Assembly: GCA_937874695.1 (NCBI GenBank)
Contig: CALNAJ010000022.1
Span: 1-12,185 of the forward strand
Reading direction: 5' to 3'
DNA length: 12,185 bases
Source: an uncultured Lactobacillus sp.
GTDB lineage: Bacteria > Bacillota > Bacilli > Lactobacillales > Lactobacillaceae
In this document: piece after piece, positions 1 through 6,227 of the stretch
Layout of the letters: the number at the start of each line of letters is the position of its first letter
Numbering within the stretch: the first letter of the stretch is position 1
Notes under the pieces: model-generated
What the model was told of the DNA's origin: nothing
Databases searched by the model: none
Seen by the model: the letters and a program-made list of their open reading frames with translations, nothing else
Translations under genes and position numbers: made by a program

Positions 1-40
1 GTCGCATTATTTTGCTAAAGTTTACGAATTCTTTAGATGT

Positions 41-72
41 AAAAGGTCAGCCCCATTTTCAGCGGCTGACCT
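41..72 (-). terminator. Intrinsic terminator after lpdD
   Basis: On the minus strand a 9-bp perfect stem (AGGTCAGCC / GGCTGACCT, plus coordinates 64-72 and 44-52) with an 11-nt loop is followed by TTTT. It begins about 20 nt past the lpdD stop, so it closes the lpdC-lpdB-lpdD transcript. Confidence 0.85.
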
Positions 73-91
73 GACTTGATTCTTAACTATT

Positions 92-502
92 CTACTGAGG
101 TTGCTCATTATCGCTATAATACTGGGGCGTTGGCGCGGCAAGTGGATGTTGGGCCAACCATGCCACGATTTGGCGGCCTAAGTTCTCACCCATCGGTGCA
201 GACGCCGCAATCTGGGCCTTCGTAATCTGGTTGACGTGAATCCCAGCCGTTATCGTGCAGCTTCCGGGTAGCACCGGCTGGACCACTTTGGCGACCCGTT
301 CACCAACAAAGTTGTCCTTGTGGAACCGGCCGTCATGGCTGGGATACTTGATGGTCTGTAGCGCCGTATCCCGGGTCAGCGTGGTCACGTCCCCAATGTG
401 AGGATTGCTACCGCCGGTGACGACGATCAGTAAGTCCTTGCCAATCACTGTTACGTCGGCGTCAATCGTGTAATTTTCTTGGGTCACACTGAACTTAGGC
501 AT
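92..502 (-). CDS. lpdD: LpdD, accessory protein of gallate decarboxylase
   Basis: Small soluble protein of 136 aa, third gene of the gallate decarboxylase operon. LpdD-type proteins accompany UbiD/UbiX pairs acting on hydroxybenzoates and have been described as prenylated-flavin chaperones; the role here is assigned by family and position. No signal peptide or membrane segment is visible. Likely conserved stretches are GGSNPHIGDVTT (about 30-41) and HDGRFHKDNF (about 56-65). An ATG at 538 would give 148 aa but overlaps the end of lpdB. I prefer the ATG at 502, one base after the lpdB TAG, because a strong GGGAGGGGG ribosome binding site lies just upstream inside the last lpdB codons. That spacing suggests translational coupling with lpdB. 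Confidence 0.88.
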   Translation of the reverse strand: MPKFSVTQENYTIDADVTVIGKDLLIVVTGGSNPHIGDVTTLTRDTALQTIKYPSHDGRFHKDNFVGERVAKVVQPVLPGSCTITAGIHVNQITKAQIAASAPMGENLGRQIVAWLAQHPLAAPTPQYYSDNEQPQ

Positions 503-503
503 A

Positions 504-1067
504 CTAATCCCCCTCCCAACGTTTGACGTTAACTTCATGAATCCCGAAAGCGTCGAGCACCTTCATCGTCTGATGGTCGACGAGATCCTGAATCGTCTGG
601 GGATGGTTGTAGAAGGCTGGAATCGGGGGAATGATTTGTGCGCCTAGCTTGGCCAGCTTAGTTAGATTCTCCAGATGAATCACACTGAGTGGCGTTTCTC
701 GCGGCACGATGACCAGCTTACGTTGTTCTTTGATTGTGACATCGGCCGCCCGGGCAACCAAGTTCTCACCGAATCCGTAGGCAATACTAGCCACCGTCTT
801 CATGCTGGCGGGCACGATTACCATGCCATCATTTAGAAAGGACCCGCTGGCAATCGCGGCACCCTGGTCGCGGTCGCTGTAGACCACATCGGCCAACGCC
901 TTAATCTGATCCAGCGTATAGTCTGTTTCCAACGCCAGGTTTTTCTTCGCCCAGGCACTCATAACCAGATGCGTCTCAACATCAGGCAGATCCCGTAACT
1001 TCTTGAGCAGGTCGACCGCGTAAATTGTTCCGGAGGCCCCGGTAACGCCAATCACAATCTTCTTCAT
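504..1067 (-). CDS. lpdB: LpdB, UbiX-like flavin prenyltransferase
   Basis: 187 aa, the usual UbiX length. UbiX enzymes join a dimethylallyl group to FMN to make prenylated FMN, the cofactor of UbiD decarboxylases such as LpdC. Visible family signatures are an N-terminal Rossmann-type GVTGASGT (7-14), PASMKTVA (86-93), VPRETPLS (121-128) and PPIPAFYNHP (147-156). The ATG at 1067 has AAAGGA about 12 nt upstream and lies 14 nt past the lpdC stop. In L. plantarum WCFS1, as I recall, lpdB is far from lpdC and lpdD; here all three are contiguous, as in most other bacteria with this system. Function is confident from motifs and neighbours; the substrate of the complex (gallate rather than another phenolic acid) is inferred from resemblance to L. 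plantarum Lpd proteins. Confidence 0.93.
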   Translation of the reverse strand: MKKIVIGVTGASGTIYAVDLLKKLRDLPDVETHLVMSAWAKKNLALETDYTLDQIKALADVVYSDRDQGAAIASGSFLNDGMVIVPASMKTVASIAYGFGENLVARAADVTIKEQRKLVIVPRETPLSVIHLENLTKLAKLGAQIIPPIPAFYNHPQTIQDLVDHQTMKVLDAFGIHEVNVKRWEGD

Positions 1068-1081
1068 TCCCCATCAGTCCT

Positions 1082-2548
1082 TTACTTTAAATACTTTTGC
1101 CAGTCCGGCACCTCCATGAATTGGGCCCGCACGAACTGATTCTTCATATCAAACGGCACAGTTCCGTCAATCACCAGCTTGGAAGACATCCCCTGCGTCC
1201 GAATCGACTTGGGATCGTATGCCGGACGTTCGGATGGATCCAACGGATGATTCCGCATACCCGGTAGCACCAGCAGATCCTGGTCGGCCTGGAACCGCGT
1301 ATTGACGGTCCACATCACATCATTCATATCGAAAATATCCACATCTTCGCCAACCAGAATGACCGTCTTTAATTCCTTAAACGCTGAGAAGGCCAACAGG
1401 GCCGCCTGTCGTTGAATCCCTTCATCAGCTTCGTCCTCCTTGTGAATTTGCATGATGGTCATCAGCTTACCCCCACCTGCTGGCGGATTGTACACGTTGA
1501 GGACCTTGCCGGGGATGGCCCGGTTGGTCAGCTCCAAAATGCTGGCTTCAGTGGGGATTCCTGCCATGCTGACGTGTTCTTCAGAAGGACCGATGACACT
1601 CTGCATAATGGGATTCTCACGGTGAGTCACGGCGGTTACCTTGATGACCTGTAGCGCTGGATTGGCATCCCCATCGTAGCCGGGAAATTCGGGCATGGCC
1701 TTCCCAGTATGGGTGTTGATGTCTTCTTGAATGCGTTCGTTGGGCATGATGTAACCTTCCAACGTAAATTCGGAACGCGCGATGGCATTTTCATCGACGG
1801 TCAGCGCTGGCGTTAGCCCAACGGCTTCCTGCCGAATCGCACCGGCGACACCCAGTTCGTTGTAACCAAGTGGGGTGGTCGGTGGTTCGAAGGTACAGCC
1901 AATGGTAATGGCGGGATCTAGGCCGATATTGATGGTCACGGGCATCGGTTCGTTGACCGCCTCGTACTCCTTGGCAAACGCTCCGATGTGACGGCCACCA
2001 GGCATAATGTAGATGCCTAATTTATCCTTATCTTCCAACACCATTCGGTGAATCGTAACGTCACTCATCGTTTTGGCCTTGTTGGACCCCAGCACAACCC
2101 CCACGGTAATGTACGGGCCAGCATCCTGCGGCGTATTGGTCGGTGCCGCCACGAGCTTGCGAATGTCGAAATCGGGATCAGTGGCTTTGTGGACGACTTC
2201 ATGAGCGGGTGCATCGTCAACCATCACCGGTGGAATGGGGTTCTCGACAGAATCGTTGAGAAACTGGCCTAGCGTGTGCGCATCGTGATGAAACATCAGC
2301 CCCACGCGCTTGCGGCTGGCCATTAGTCCCATCAAGACTTTGGTCCCAGGGAAGCCCGTTACGTTATTAAACAGCATTGCGGGACCTTCCTGCGTCGGCC
2401 GTTCAACGGTCCCCCCGGCACCGATGTAGCGGTAAACACCGGAGAGTTCGGCGTTGGGATCAACGGCCACATTGGTCGCGTGGTACTGACCGGGATGCGT
2501 CTGCAGTTCGGCCAAAACTTTGCGTAAATCATAGGGTTCATTTGCCAT
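1082..2548 (-). CDS. lpdC: LpdC, catalytic subunit of gallate decarboxylase (UbiD family)
   Basis: 488 aa, full length for the UbiD family. It would carry out non-oxidative decarboxylation of gallate to pyrogallol, and of protocatechuate to catechol, using prenylated FMN and a divalent metal in the cytoplasm. By spacing, D163 and R168 (SDVTIHRM), H187 (GGRHIGAF) and E231 (GYNELGVAGA) line up with the Asn/Arg, His and Glu that bind metal and prFMN in fungal Fdc1. The acidic SEFTLEG segment (259-265) matches the conserved UbiD active-site region. These equivalences are inferred without an alignment. Large blocks (for example GPSEEHVSMAGIPTEA, 320-335) match my memory of L. plantarum LpdC. The start is supported by GGAGG seven bases upstream of the ATG. 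First gene of the operon, preceded by a structured leader. Confidence 0.94.
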   Translation of the reverse strand: MANEPYDLRKVLAELQTHPGQYHATNVAVDPNAELSGVYRYIGAGGTVERPTQEGPAMLFNNVTGFPGTKVLMGLMASRKRVGLMFHHDAHTLGQFLNDSVENPIPPVMVDDAPAHEVVHKATDPDFDIRKLVAAPTNTPQDAGPYITVGVVLGSNKAKTMSDVTIHRMVLEDKDKLGIYIMPGGRHIGAFAKEYEAVNEPMPVTINIGLDPAITIGCTFEPPTTPLGYNELGVAGAIRQEAVGLTPALTVDENAIARSEFTLEGYIMPNERIQEDINTHTGKAMPEFPGYDGDANPALQVIKVTAVTHRENPIMQSVIGPSEEHVSMAGIPTEASILELTNRAIPGKVLNVYNPPAGGGKLMTIMQIHKEDEADEGIQRQAALLAFSAFKELKTVILVGEDVDIFDMNDVMWTVNTRFQADQDLLVLPGMRNHPLDPSERPAYDPKSIRTQGMSSKLVIDGTVPFDMKNQFVRAQFMEVPDWQKYLK

Positions 2549-2592
2549 TAGATTACCTCCTACATGTCAGTTAAAAGTTGTCGCCTGCGGCT

Positions 2593-2753
2593 GCCAGGAA
2601 TTCCACCTGCTGTGGGGACGCTCCAGCCTGAGAAACGGGCTTCCGACTCAATTTGAAGCCACGAAAAAAAAACGTGTCTTCAAGATTGCCCGTGGTGTAA
2701 ATTGGCAAAAGTCACCAATTAACGCCACCTCCACGGCTGGCTCCATCCCTGGC
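2593..2753 (-). promoter_or_regulatory. Structured RNA leader candidate upstream of lpdC
   Basis: Consistently nested inverted repeats, in plus coordinates: GCCAGG 2593-2598 with CCTGGC 2748-2753; CCAGCC 2623-2628 with GGCTGG 2735-2740; ACGGGC 2635-2640 with GCCCGT 2688-2693; CAAT 2649-2652 with ATTG 2685-2688 (sharing one base with the previous pair); and an 11-bp, one-mismatch hairpin 2653-2663 with 2673-2683 around nine identical bases. Side hairpins are CCAC 2603-2606 / GTGG 2612-2615 and AATTGG 2700-2705 / CCAATT 2714-2719. The element is GC-rich and non-coding. The predicted lpd promoter would start transcription just before it, placing it at the 5' end of the lpdCBD mRNA. It could instead be an independent small RNA or an intergenic repeat on either strand. 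I cannot match it to a named RNA family. Confidence 0.6.
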
Positions 2754-2764
2754 CTCCTCCGGCT

Positions 2765-2794
2765 AAGATAGCTTTCTGCCATAAGTACATCCAA
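2765..2794 (-). promoter_or_regulatory. Predicted promoter of lpdC-lpdB-lpdD
   Basis: On the minus strand, TTGGAT (plus 2789-2794) and TATCTT (2765-2770) are separated by 18 nt. Transcription would start near 2757, giving a leader of about 210 nt that begins with the nested-stem element. The -35 box lies inside the ACATCC...GGATGT dyad, so a bound regulator would touch RNA polymerase. Both boxes match the consensus only in part. Confidence 0.5.
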
Positions 2795-2833
2795 AAATCG
2801 GATGTGTACCAATTTATCAGGCTACCTTATGGC
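2778..2833. repeat. Inverted repeat GCCATAAG ... CTTATGGC in the divergent control region
   Basis: GCCATAAG at 2778-2785 is matched by its exact complement CTTATGGC at 2826-2833, with 40 nt between. The pair brackets the ACATCC/GGATGT dyad but is not concentric with it. It may be a second set of regulator half-sites allowing a tetramer to bend the DNA; chance cannot be excluded for 8 bp. The remaining stretch 2834-3002 is AT-rich, and I see no convincing promoter for the LysR gene in it. Confidence 0.35.
2787..2805. promoter_or_regulatory. Candidate LysR-type operator in the lpd/LysR intergenic region
   Basis: Perfect 6-bp dyad ACATCC-N7-GGATGT, containing the T-N11-A spacing (T2790, A2802) typical of LysR-type regulator sites. 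GTAC sequences flank both arms (2785-2788 and 2806-2809). It sits between a divergently transcribed LysR gene and the lpd operon and overlaps the predicted lpd -35 box, the arrangement expected when such a regulator controls both itself and the neighbouring catabolic operon. Confidence 0.55.
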
Positions 2834-3002
2834 TCGCATCTCAATGACAATCACCATCCAACCAAGTTCAACTTTTTATCACTTTATATATCAAGCTTAA
2901 TCTCCAAAACCCTTGCAAACAAATCATGTTTCGACTAACGTTATGCTTGAATGGAATAATAGAATTTCCGGTTTAATTACCCGCCAGAAAGGACGGCCTC
3001 AC

Positions 3003-3881
3003 ATGACGCTAGATGATTTCTACAGCTTCATCGTGCTCTATCAGATTCGCAACATTTCCGACGCTGCCGTCGAGCTCAACATCACGCAATCTGCATTGTC
3101 CAAACGCCTACGTAGCATGCAAACTGAGCTGAACACCAAACTGATCTCTACGCGGAACAAGCGCCAACTGACCATCACGGAGAGTGGCGAGGTCTTCTTT
3201 CACTACGCTCAGACCATCACGTCCCAATATCAGTTGATGCAGACTGAACTCCAGGACTATAAGACGTTGCAGCGGGGCACCCTCCACATCGGGAGCGTTC
3301 CCGTCATGTCGCAGTACGGTTTAACTCGCAAGATGAGCCAGTTCATGCACGACTTTCCTCAGATCAACATTCGCTTAGAGGAGCTACAGGGAGCTGACCT
3401 CCTCAAACACCTACAGAATCAGGCATTTGATCTGGGAATTCTCCGTGATGTCCAGAGTCAGCAACTCAATAAATCCCAATTTGAAGCAGTTAATCTGGAC
3501 ACGGATGAGCTGCGAGTCGTCTTGCCTACCGATCATCCGTTGGCTCAGCAAACAGTAATCAGAATGACCGACCTGCGCGACATTGAAATTGTTACGCTCA
3601 ATCCCGGTTCCGGCGTTTACGAAAAGATGAGTGCGCTCTACCAAGCGGCTGGTTTCACACCCAACATTCGCTTTACCACCCCACACATCGAAACCCTACT
3701 GGGCATGATTGCCCATACACAACGGGTCACCTTCCTATTCGCCAAGGCTGCACAGCCCTTCCTCACCCCGGACTACGTGACGCGCCCGTTCAGCCAGCCA
3801 TTGATCAGCCACCTGCAACTCGTCTATCCCCGCGGCACCCTCACTCAGGCGGCCCGTCGCTTTGTGAGCTACCTCGAATAA
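3003..3881 (+). CDS. LysR-type transcriptional regulator (candidate regulator of tannin/gallate genes)
   Basis: 292 aa from the preferred start, normal for the LysR family. Residues 1-60 hold the winged helix-turn-helix (NISDAAVELNITQSALSKRL, about 17-36). The rest is the periplasmic-binding-protein-like effector domain, starting near GTLHIGSVPVMS. The frame is open upstream to a TTG at 2913, but the ATG at 3003 has AAAGGA nine bases before it and starts exactly where LysR proteins usually do (MTLDDFYSFIVLYQ). Divergent from lpdC, it most likely activates the lpd operon, and perhaps the tannase, in response to gallate or a related phenolic acid. A LysR-type TanR is, as I recall, linked to tannin genes in L. 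plantarum; I did not verify orthology. No clear terminator follows the gene. Confidence 0.88.
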   Translation: MTLDDFYSFIVLYQIRNISDAAVELNITQSALSKRLRSMQTELNTKLISTRNKRQLTITESGEVFFHYAQTITSQYQLMQTELQDYKTLQRGTLHIGSVPVMSQYGLTRKMSQFMHDFPQINIRLEELQGADLLKHLQNQAFDLGILRDVQSQQLNKSQFEAVNLDTDELRVVLPTDHPLAQQTVIRMTDLRDIEIVTLNPGSGVYEKMSALYQAAGFTPNIRFTTPHIETLLGMIAHTQRVTFLFAKAAQPFLTPDYVTRPFSQPLISHLQLVYPRGTLTQAARRFVSYLE

Positions 3882-4003
3882 GTCTCTTACTTACTACTAA
3901 TGTAAATTTCGCTGAATTTGTCTCACGATTGACGTGACCTTAGAAAATTCTTAACACAGCCGTCGAACAGTTTACACTTCCACAGGCCCCCACTCAGCAA
4001 TCA

Positions 4004-4012
4004 TGATATAAT
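4004..4012 (+). promoter_or_regulatory. Extended -10 promoter of the DUF1697-def-acetyltransferase operon
   Basis: TGATATAAT is a perfect extended -10 (TG-N-TATAAT). No good -35 box lies 17 nt upstream, which is usual for extended -10 promoters; the TTTACA at 3971-3976 is too far away. Transcription would begin near 4019, leaving about 70 nt before the first start codon. Confidence 0.65.
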
Positions 4013-4089
4013 TGAGAAGACGCTTACATTAATGAGTCGAACACTGATGATGGGCCTTAGCATTTCATAGTCGGAAAGGAATTATTGGC

Positions 4090-4638
4090 ATGAACTATCT
4101 CTTACTTCTACGTGGCATCAACGTGGGTGGCAATCACAAAGTTCCAATGGCAACCCTGCGCGACCTCCTGACGACCGCTGGGTTTACGGCTGTGCGGTCC
4201 TACATTAATAGTGGCAATCTGTTTTTCACCAGTGACCGTTCATTTGCGGATTGCAATATTCTCGTTGGCCAAATTCTGACCCGTAATTTTGATTTTCCCA
4301 TTGATTTTCGCCTGTTGACGCAGCCGGAATTTCTCGCCGACCTCGCCCAGGCGCCTGCTTGGTGGGGTGCTGATGACACGCTACGTCACAACGCGCTGTT
4401 CAAGCTAAACACCTATGACGCCGACCATGACAGCTGGCTCACTGACCATGTGACCGCCGACTATGACCAGGTGCTGATCACGCCCAACGTCATCTTCTGG
4501 ACCTCAACACTGCGGACCCATTTCAGCCGCTCGTTCTATTCAAGAATCATGGGCACCCCGTTCTACAAGCAGAGCAGTGCCCGCAACTACAATACAACCC
4601 ATAAACTTAAACAAATTTTGGAGGAAACCAATGATTAG
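4090..4638 (+). CDS. DUF1697 family protein
   Basis: 182 aa, normal length for DUF1697, a family of small cytoplasmic proteins of unknown biochemical function common in Firmicutes and Actinobacteria. The hallmark N-terminus is clear: LLLRGINVGGNHKVPM (about 4-19), then SYINSGNLFF (about 37-46). The C-terminal half carries the family's second conserved region, around RSFYSRIMGTPFYKQSSARNYNT (split here as RSFYSRIMG and SARNYNT). AAAGGA lies nine bases before the ATG. The last eight bases overlap the start of the deformylase-like gene, which points to coupled translation. No signal peptide or membrane helix. The function cannot be given from sequence. Confidence 0.88.
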   Translation: MNYLLLLRGINVGGNHKVPMATLRDLLTTAGFTAVRSYINSGNLFFTSDRSFADCNILVGQILTRNFDFPIDFRLLTQPEFLADLAQAPAWWGADDTLRHNALFKLNTYDADHDSWLTDHVTADYDQVLITPNVIFWTSTLRTHFSRSFYSRIMGTPFYKQSSARNYNTTHKLKQILEETND

Positions 4639-5041
4639 AAATGTTGTTCACGACCCCACGCAACTCAGCACCAAGGCGCAACCAGCCACCAAGCTCGATG
4701 CGGCTGTCGTTACGGACTTGCTCGATACCTTAAAGGCCAATAGCGAGAATTGTGTCGGCATGGCCGCCAACATGATTGGCATTAACAAACGAATCATCGT
4801 GGTCGATATGGGCGTACTCCCCGTGGCCATGATTAATCCTCAGATCACGAAAAAGGCTGGCTCTTTTCAGACCAGCGAGGGCTGCCTGTCACTGACCGGC
4901 GAACGGCCAACGACGCGCTACAAGACGATTGACGTGGACTTTTTGAATCAGAACTTCCAGCGTCAGCACCAGACCTTCACCGGCTTCGTGGCCCAGATTA
5001 TTCAGCATGAGGTCGATCACTGTGAGGGTATCGTCATTTAG
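4631..5041 (+). CDS. Peptide deformylase-like protein, short form with altered motif I
   Basis: 136 aa, shorter than typical deformylases (about 165-190 aa). True deformylases remove the formyl group from the N-terminal Met of new proteins. Motif II EGCLS (83-87, metal ligand C85) and motif III QHEVDH (125-130, H126, E127, H130) are intact, so metal binding should be retained. Motif I, normally GxGLAAxQ, reads GMAANM (43-48): the catalytic Gln is Met. In some Firmicutes a second short deformylase paralogue is reported with little or no activity, so this is probably not the cell's main deformylase. The ATG at 4631 was chosen because GGAGG precedes it by about seven bases; the frame is open further upstream inside DUF1697, but those codons are shadow. 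The acetyltransferase gene follows after 18 nt. Confidence 0.85.
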   Translation: MIRNVVHDPTQLSTKAQPATKLDAAVVTDLLDTLKANSENCVGMAANMIGINKRIIVVDMGVLPVAMINPQITKKAGSFQTSEGCLSLTGERPTTRYKTIDVDFLNQNFQRQHQTFTGFVAQIIQHEVDHCEGIVI

Positions 5042-5059
5042 CAAAGGAGGACTCTTAAT

Positions 5060-5677
5060 ATGACTGAAGAAGAAAAAATGTTGGCAGGTAAACTCTACGA
5101 CCCATCCGATCCTAAACTTCAAGAACGGCTTCACTACGCTCATCGGCTGTCTCAAGAATACAATCGGACCTTTGACGACGAAACTGAAAAACGCGAAGAA
5201 ATCCTTGAGAAATTGGTTCCTAATCACGGCGAAGGCACCTACCTGCAAGGACCGATTTTCTTTGACTACGGGAGTTATACCCACCTGGGTAAGCACTTCT
5301 ACGCCAACGCTAACTTCACCGTGCTGGACTGCGGGGACGTGACGATTGGCGACAGTGTCTGGTTCGGCCCCAACGTCACGCTGGTAACGCCCATGCATCC
5401 CCTGCGCTACCAGGAACGGAATCTCCAGCCCCACGCAGATGGCTCGTTGTTCGATATCGAATACGACAAGCCCATCAAGATCGGTGACAACTGCTGGTTC
5501 GGCAGCAATGTGACGGTCATCGGTGGCGTCACCATCGGCAATGGTTGCGTCATCGGCGCCGGTTCGGTCGTCACCCGTGATATCCCCGATAACTCGTTGG
5601 CTGTCGGCAATCCGTGCCGCGTCGTGCGTGAGATTACCGAGGAAGATTCGATTAAATACAAGCCCGAAATTCACTAA
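5060..5677 (+). CDS. Maltose/galactoside-type O-acetyltransferase (left-handed beta-helix)
   Basis: 205 aa, the typical length of Maa/LacA acetyltransferases, which move an acetyl group from acetyl-CoA to a sugar hydroxyl in the cytoplasm. Residues about 4-58 form the N-terminal Mac helical domain (EEEKMLAGKLYDPSDPKL). From about 60 on come imperfect hexapeptide repeats of the trimeric left-handed beta-helix (VTIGDSVWFGPNVTLV; IKIGDNCWFGSNVTVI; VTIGNGCVIGAGSVV). The catalytic His is expected at H113 in VTPMHPL. The C-terminus GNPCRVVREI is the family's usual ending. An AAAGGAGG site lies about nine bases before the ATG. Last gene of the operon, directly before a strong terminator. The acceptor sugar cannot be told from sequence; maltose, glucose and galactosides are the known family acceptors. 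Confidence 0.9.
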   Translation: MTEEEKMLAGKLYDPSDPKLQERLHYAHRLSQEYNRTFDDETEKREEILEKLVPNHGEGTYLQGPIFFDYGSYTHLGKHFYANANFTVLDCGDVTIGDSVWFGPNVTLVTPMHPLRYQERNLQPHADGSLFDIEYDKPIKIGDNCWFGSNVTVIGGVTIGNGCVIGAGSVVTRDIPDNSLAVGNPCRVVREITEEDSIKYKPEIH

Positions 5678-5682
5678 CAGCT

Positions 5683-5737
5683 AAAAATGGCTCACCAGAA
5701 ATCCCGTTCTGACAGGATTTTCGGCGAGCCATTTTTT
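5683..5737. terminator. Bidirectional intrinsic terminator between convergent genes
   Basis: A long imperfect stem pairs AAAAATGGCTC (5683-5693) with GAGCCATTTTT (5726-5735), continued inward by GAAATCC/GGATTTT. It has an A tract on one side and a T tract on the other, so it can stop transcription from both sides. It lies six bases past the acetyltransferase stop, and its T tract overlaps the stop codon of the convergent membrane-protein gene. Confidence 0.9.
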
Positions 5738-6104
5738 AATTGTGACGCCACAGTTGATAACTACCCCAACAAAGCAATCCAAAATCGAACAACATCAGGA
5801 TTCCCCACAGCCACAAGTAATCCGTGAGTAGCGGTGAATGCTGGGTGTACAGGAGGTCGGCGGTCATGCCCAAGACAATGAGACCGTTGACCAGTAACCC
5901 GATACGTTTGGCCATTCGGCTCTTGGCGCAAGCCGTCACAACGACCACGACCAGAATCAAGGAAACCGCCACGACGTCTGGATTGTGCCAGCTAAAGTCC
6001 AGGCCGAGACTGCTCGTTGATGAGGGCACCAGCGACATGACTAATAGGAAGTACAGACTGCCCATCCCCGTCAGTAGTGGCACGTATCCGTAAAGTTTAC
6101 TCAT
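5736..6104 (-). CDS. Small four-helix membrane protein, function unknown
   Basis: 122 aa and very hydrophobic. Four likely membrane helices: about 6-26, 44-60, 67-86 and 91-114, joined by short loops. A positively charged loop CAKSRMAKR (about 59-67) between helices 2 and 3 suggests that this loop faces the cytoplasm. I recognise no family motif and no signal peptidase site. The ATG at 6104 has an AAAGGGTGG-type ribosome binding site about 10 nt upstream. The gene stands alone, with its own promoter upstream and the shared bidirectional terminator at its end. Coding status is supported by length, hydrophobic pattern, ribosome binding site and promoter; the role is unknown. Confidence 0.75.
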   Translation of the reverse strand: MSKLYGYVPLLTGMGSLYFLLVMSLVPSSTSSLGLDFSWHNPDVVAVSLILVVVVVTACAKSRMAKRIGLLVNGLIVLGMTADLLYTQHSPLLTDYLWLWGILMLFDFGLLCWGSYQLWRHN

Positions 6105-6137
6105 GACTCACGCCACCCTTTCTCATTGTTTGCGTTT

Positions 6138-6166
6138 ACCATAGGTGATTTGACCCGGAAAGTAAA
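6138..6166 (-). promoter_or_regulatory. Predicted promoter of the small membrane protein gene
   Basis: On the minus strand, TTTACT (plus 6161-6166) and TATGGT (6138-6143) are separated by 17 nt. The -10 box lies about 34 nt before the ATG at 6104. The interval up to 6227 otherwise holds only the terminator of the reductase gene. Confidence 0.55.
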
Positions 6167-6194
6167 CTGAAATGCTGGGGTTGCGGCAGTCAGT

Positions 6195-6220
6195 AAAAAA
6201 GGCCACGCCGCAACGTGACC
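6195..6220 (-). terminator. Intrinsic terminator after the disulfide reductase gene
   Basis: On the minus strand GGTCACG-TTGCGG-CGTGGCC forms a 7-bp stem (one G-U pair) followed directly by TTTTTT. It starts about eight bases past the TAG at 6228-6230, ending the thioredoxin-reductase transcript. Confidence 0.85.
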
Positions 6221-6227
6221 TCAGCTA

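Noticed and set aside
1412..2574. Short plus- and minus-strand open frames inside lpdC
   Set aside because: All lie within the confident lpdC frame and lack ribosome binding sites or family resemblance.
2913..3002. N-terminal extension of the LysR regulator by 30 residues from TTG 2913
   Set aside because: The extension has no ribosome binding site, and the ATG at 3003 has one and begins exactly where LysR proteins do.
3929..3956. TTGACG ... TTAACA as a promoter for the DUF1697 operon
   Set aside because: The -10 box is poor and the spacer short; the extended -10 at 4004-4012 is far better.
4889..5674. Long open frame on the minus strand across the acetyltransferase and deformylase-like genes (261 codons)
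   Set aside because: It runs antisense to two well-supported genes, has no ribosome binding site and no recognisable domain; it is a by-product of codon bias in the real genes.
5683..5737. The long inverted repeat as a mobile-element end or CRISPR-like repeat
   Set aside because: It is a single hairpin with A and T tracts placed between convergent genes, fully explained as a bidirectional terminator. No CRISPR array, tRNA, rRNA or insertion sequence was seen in the window.
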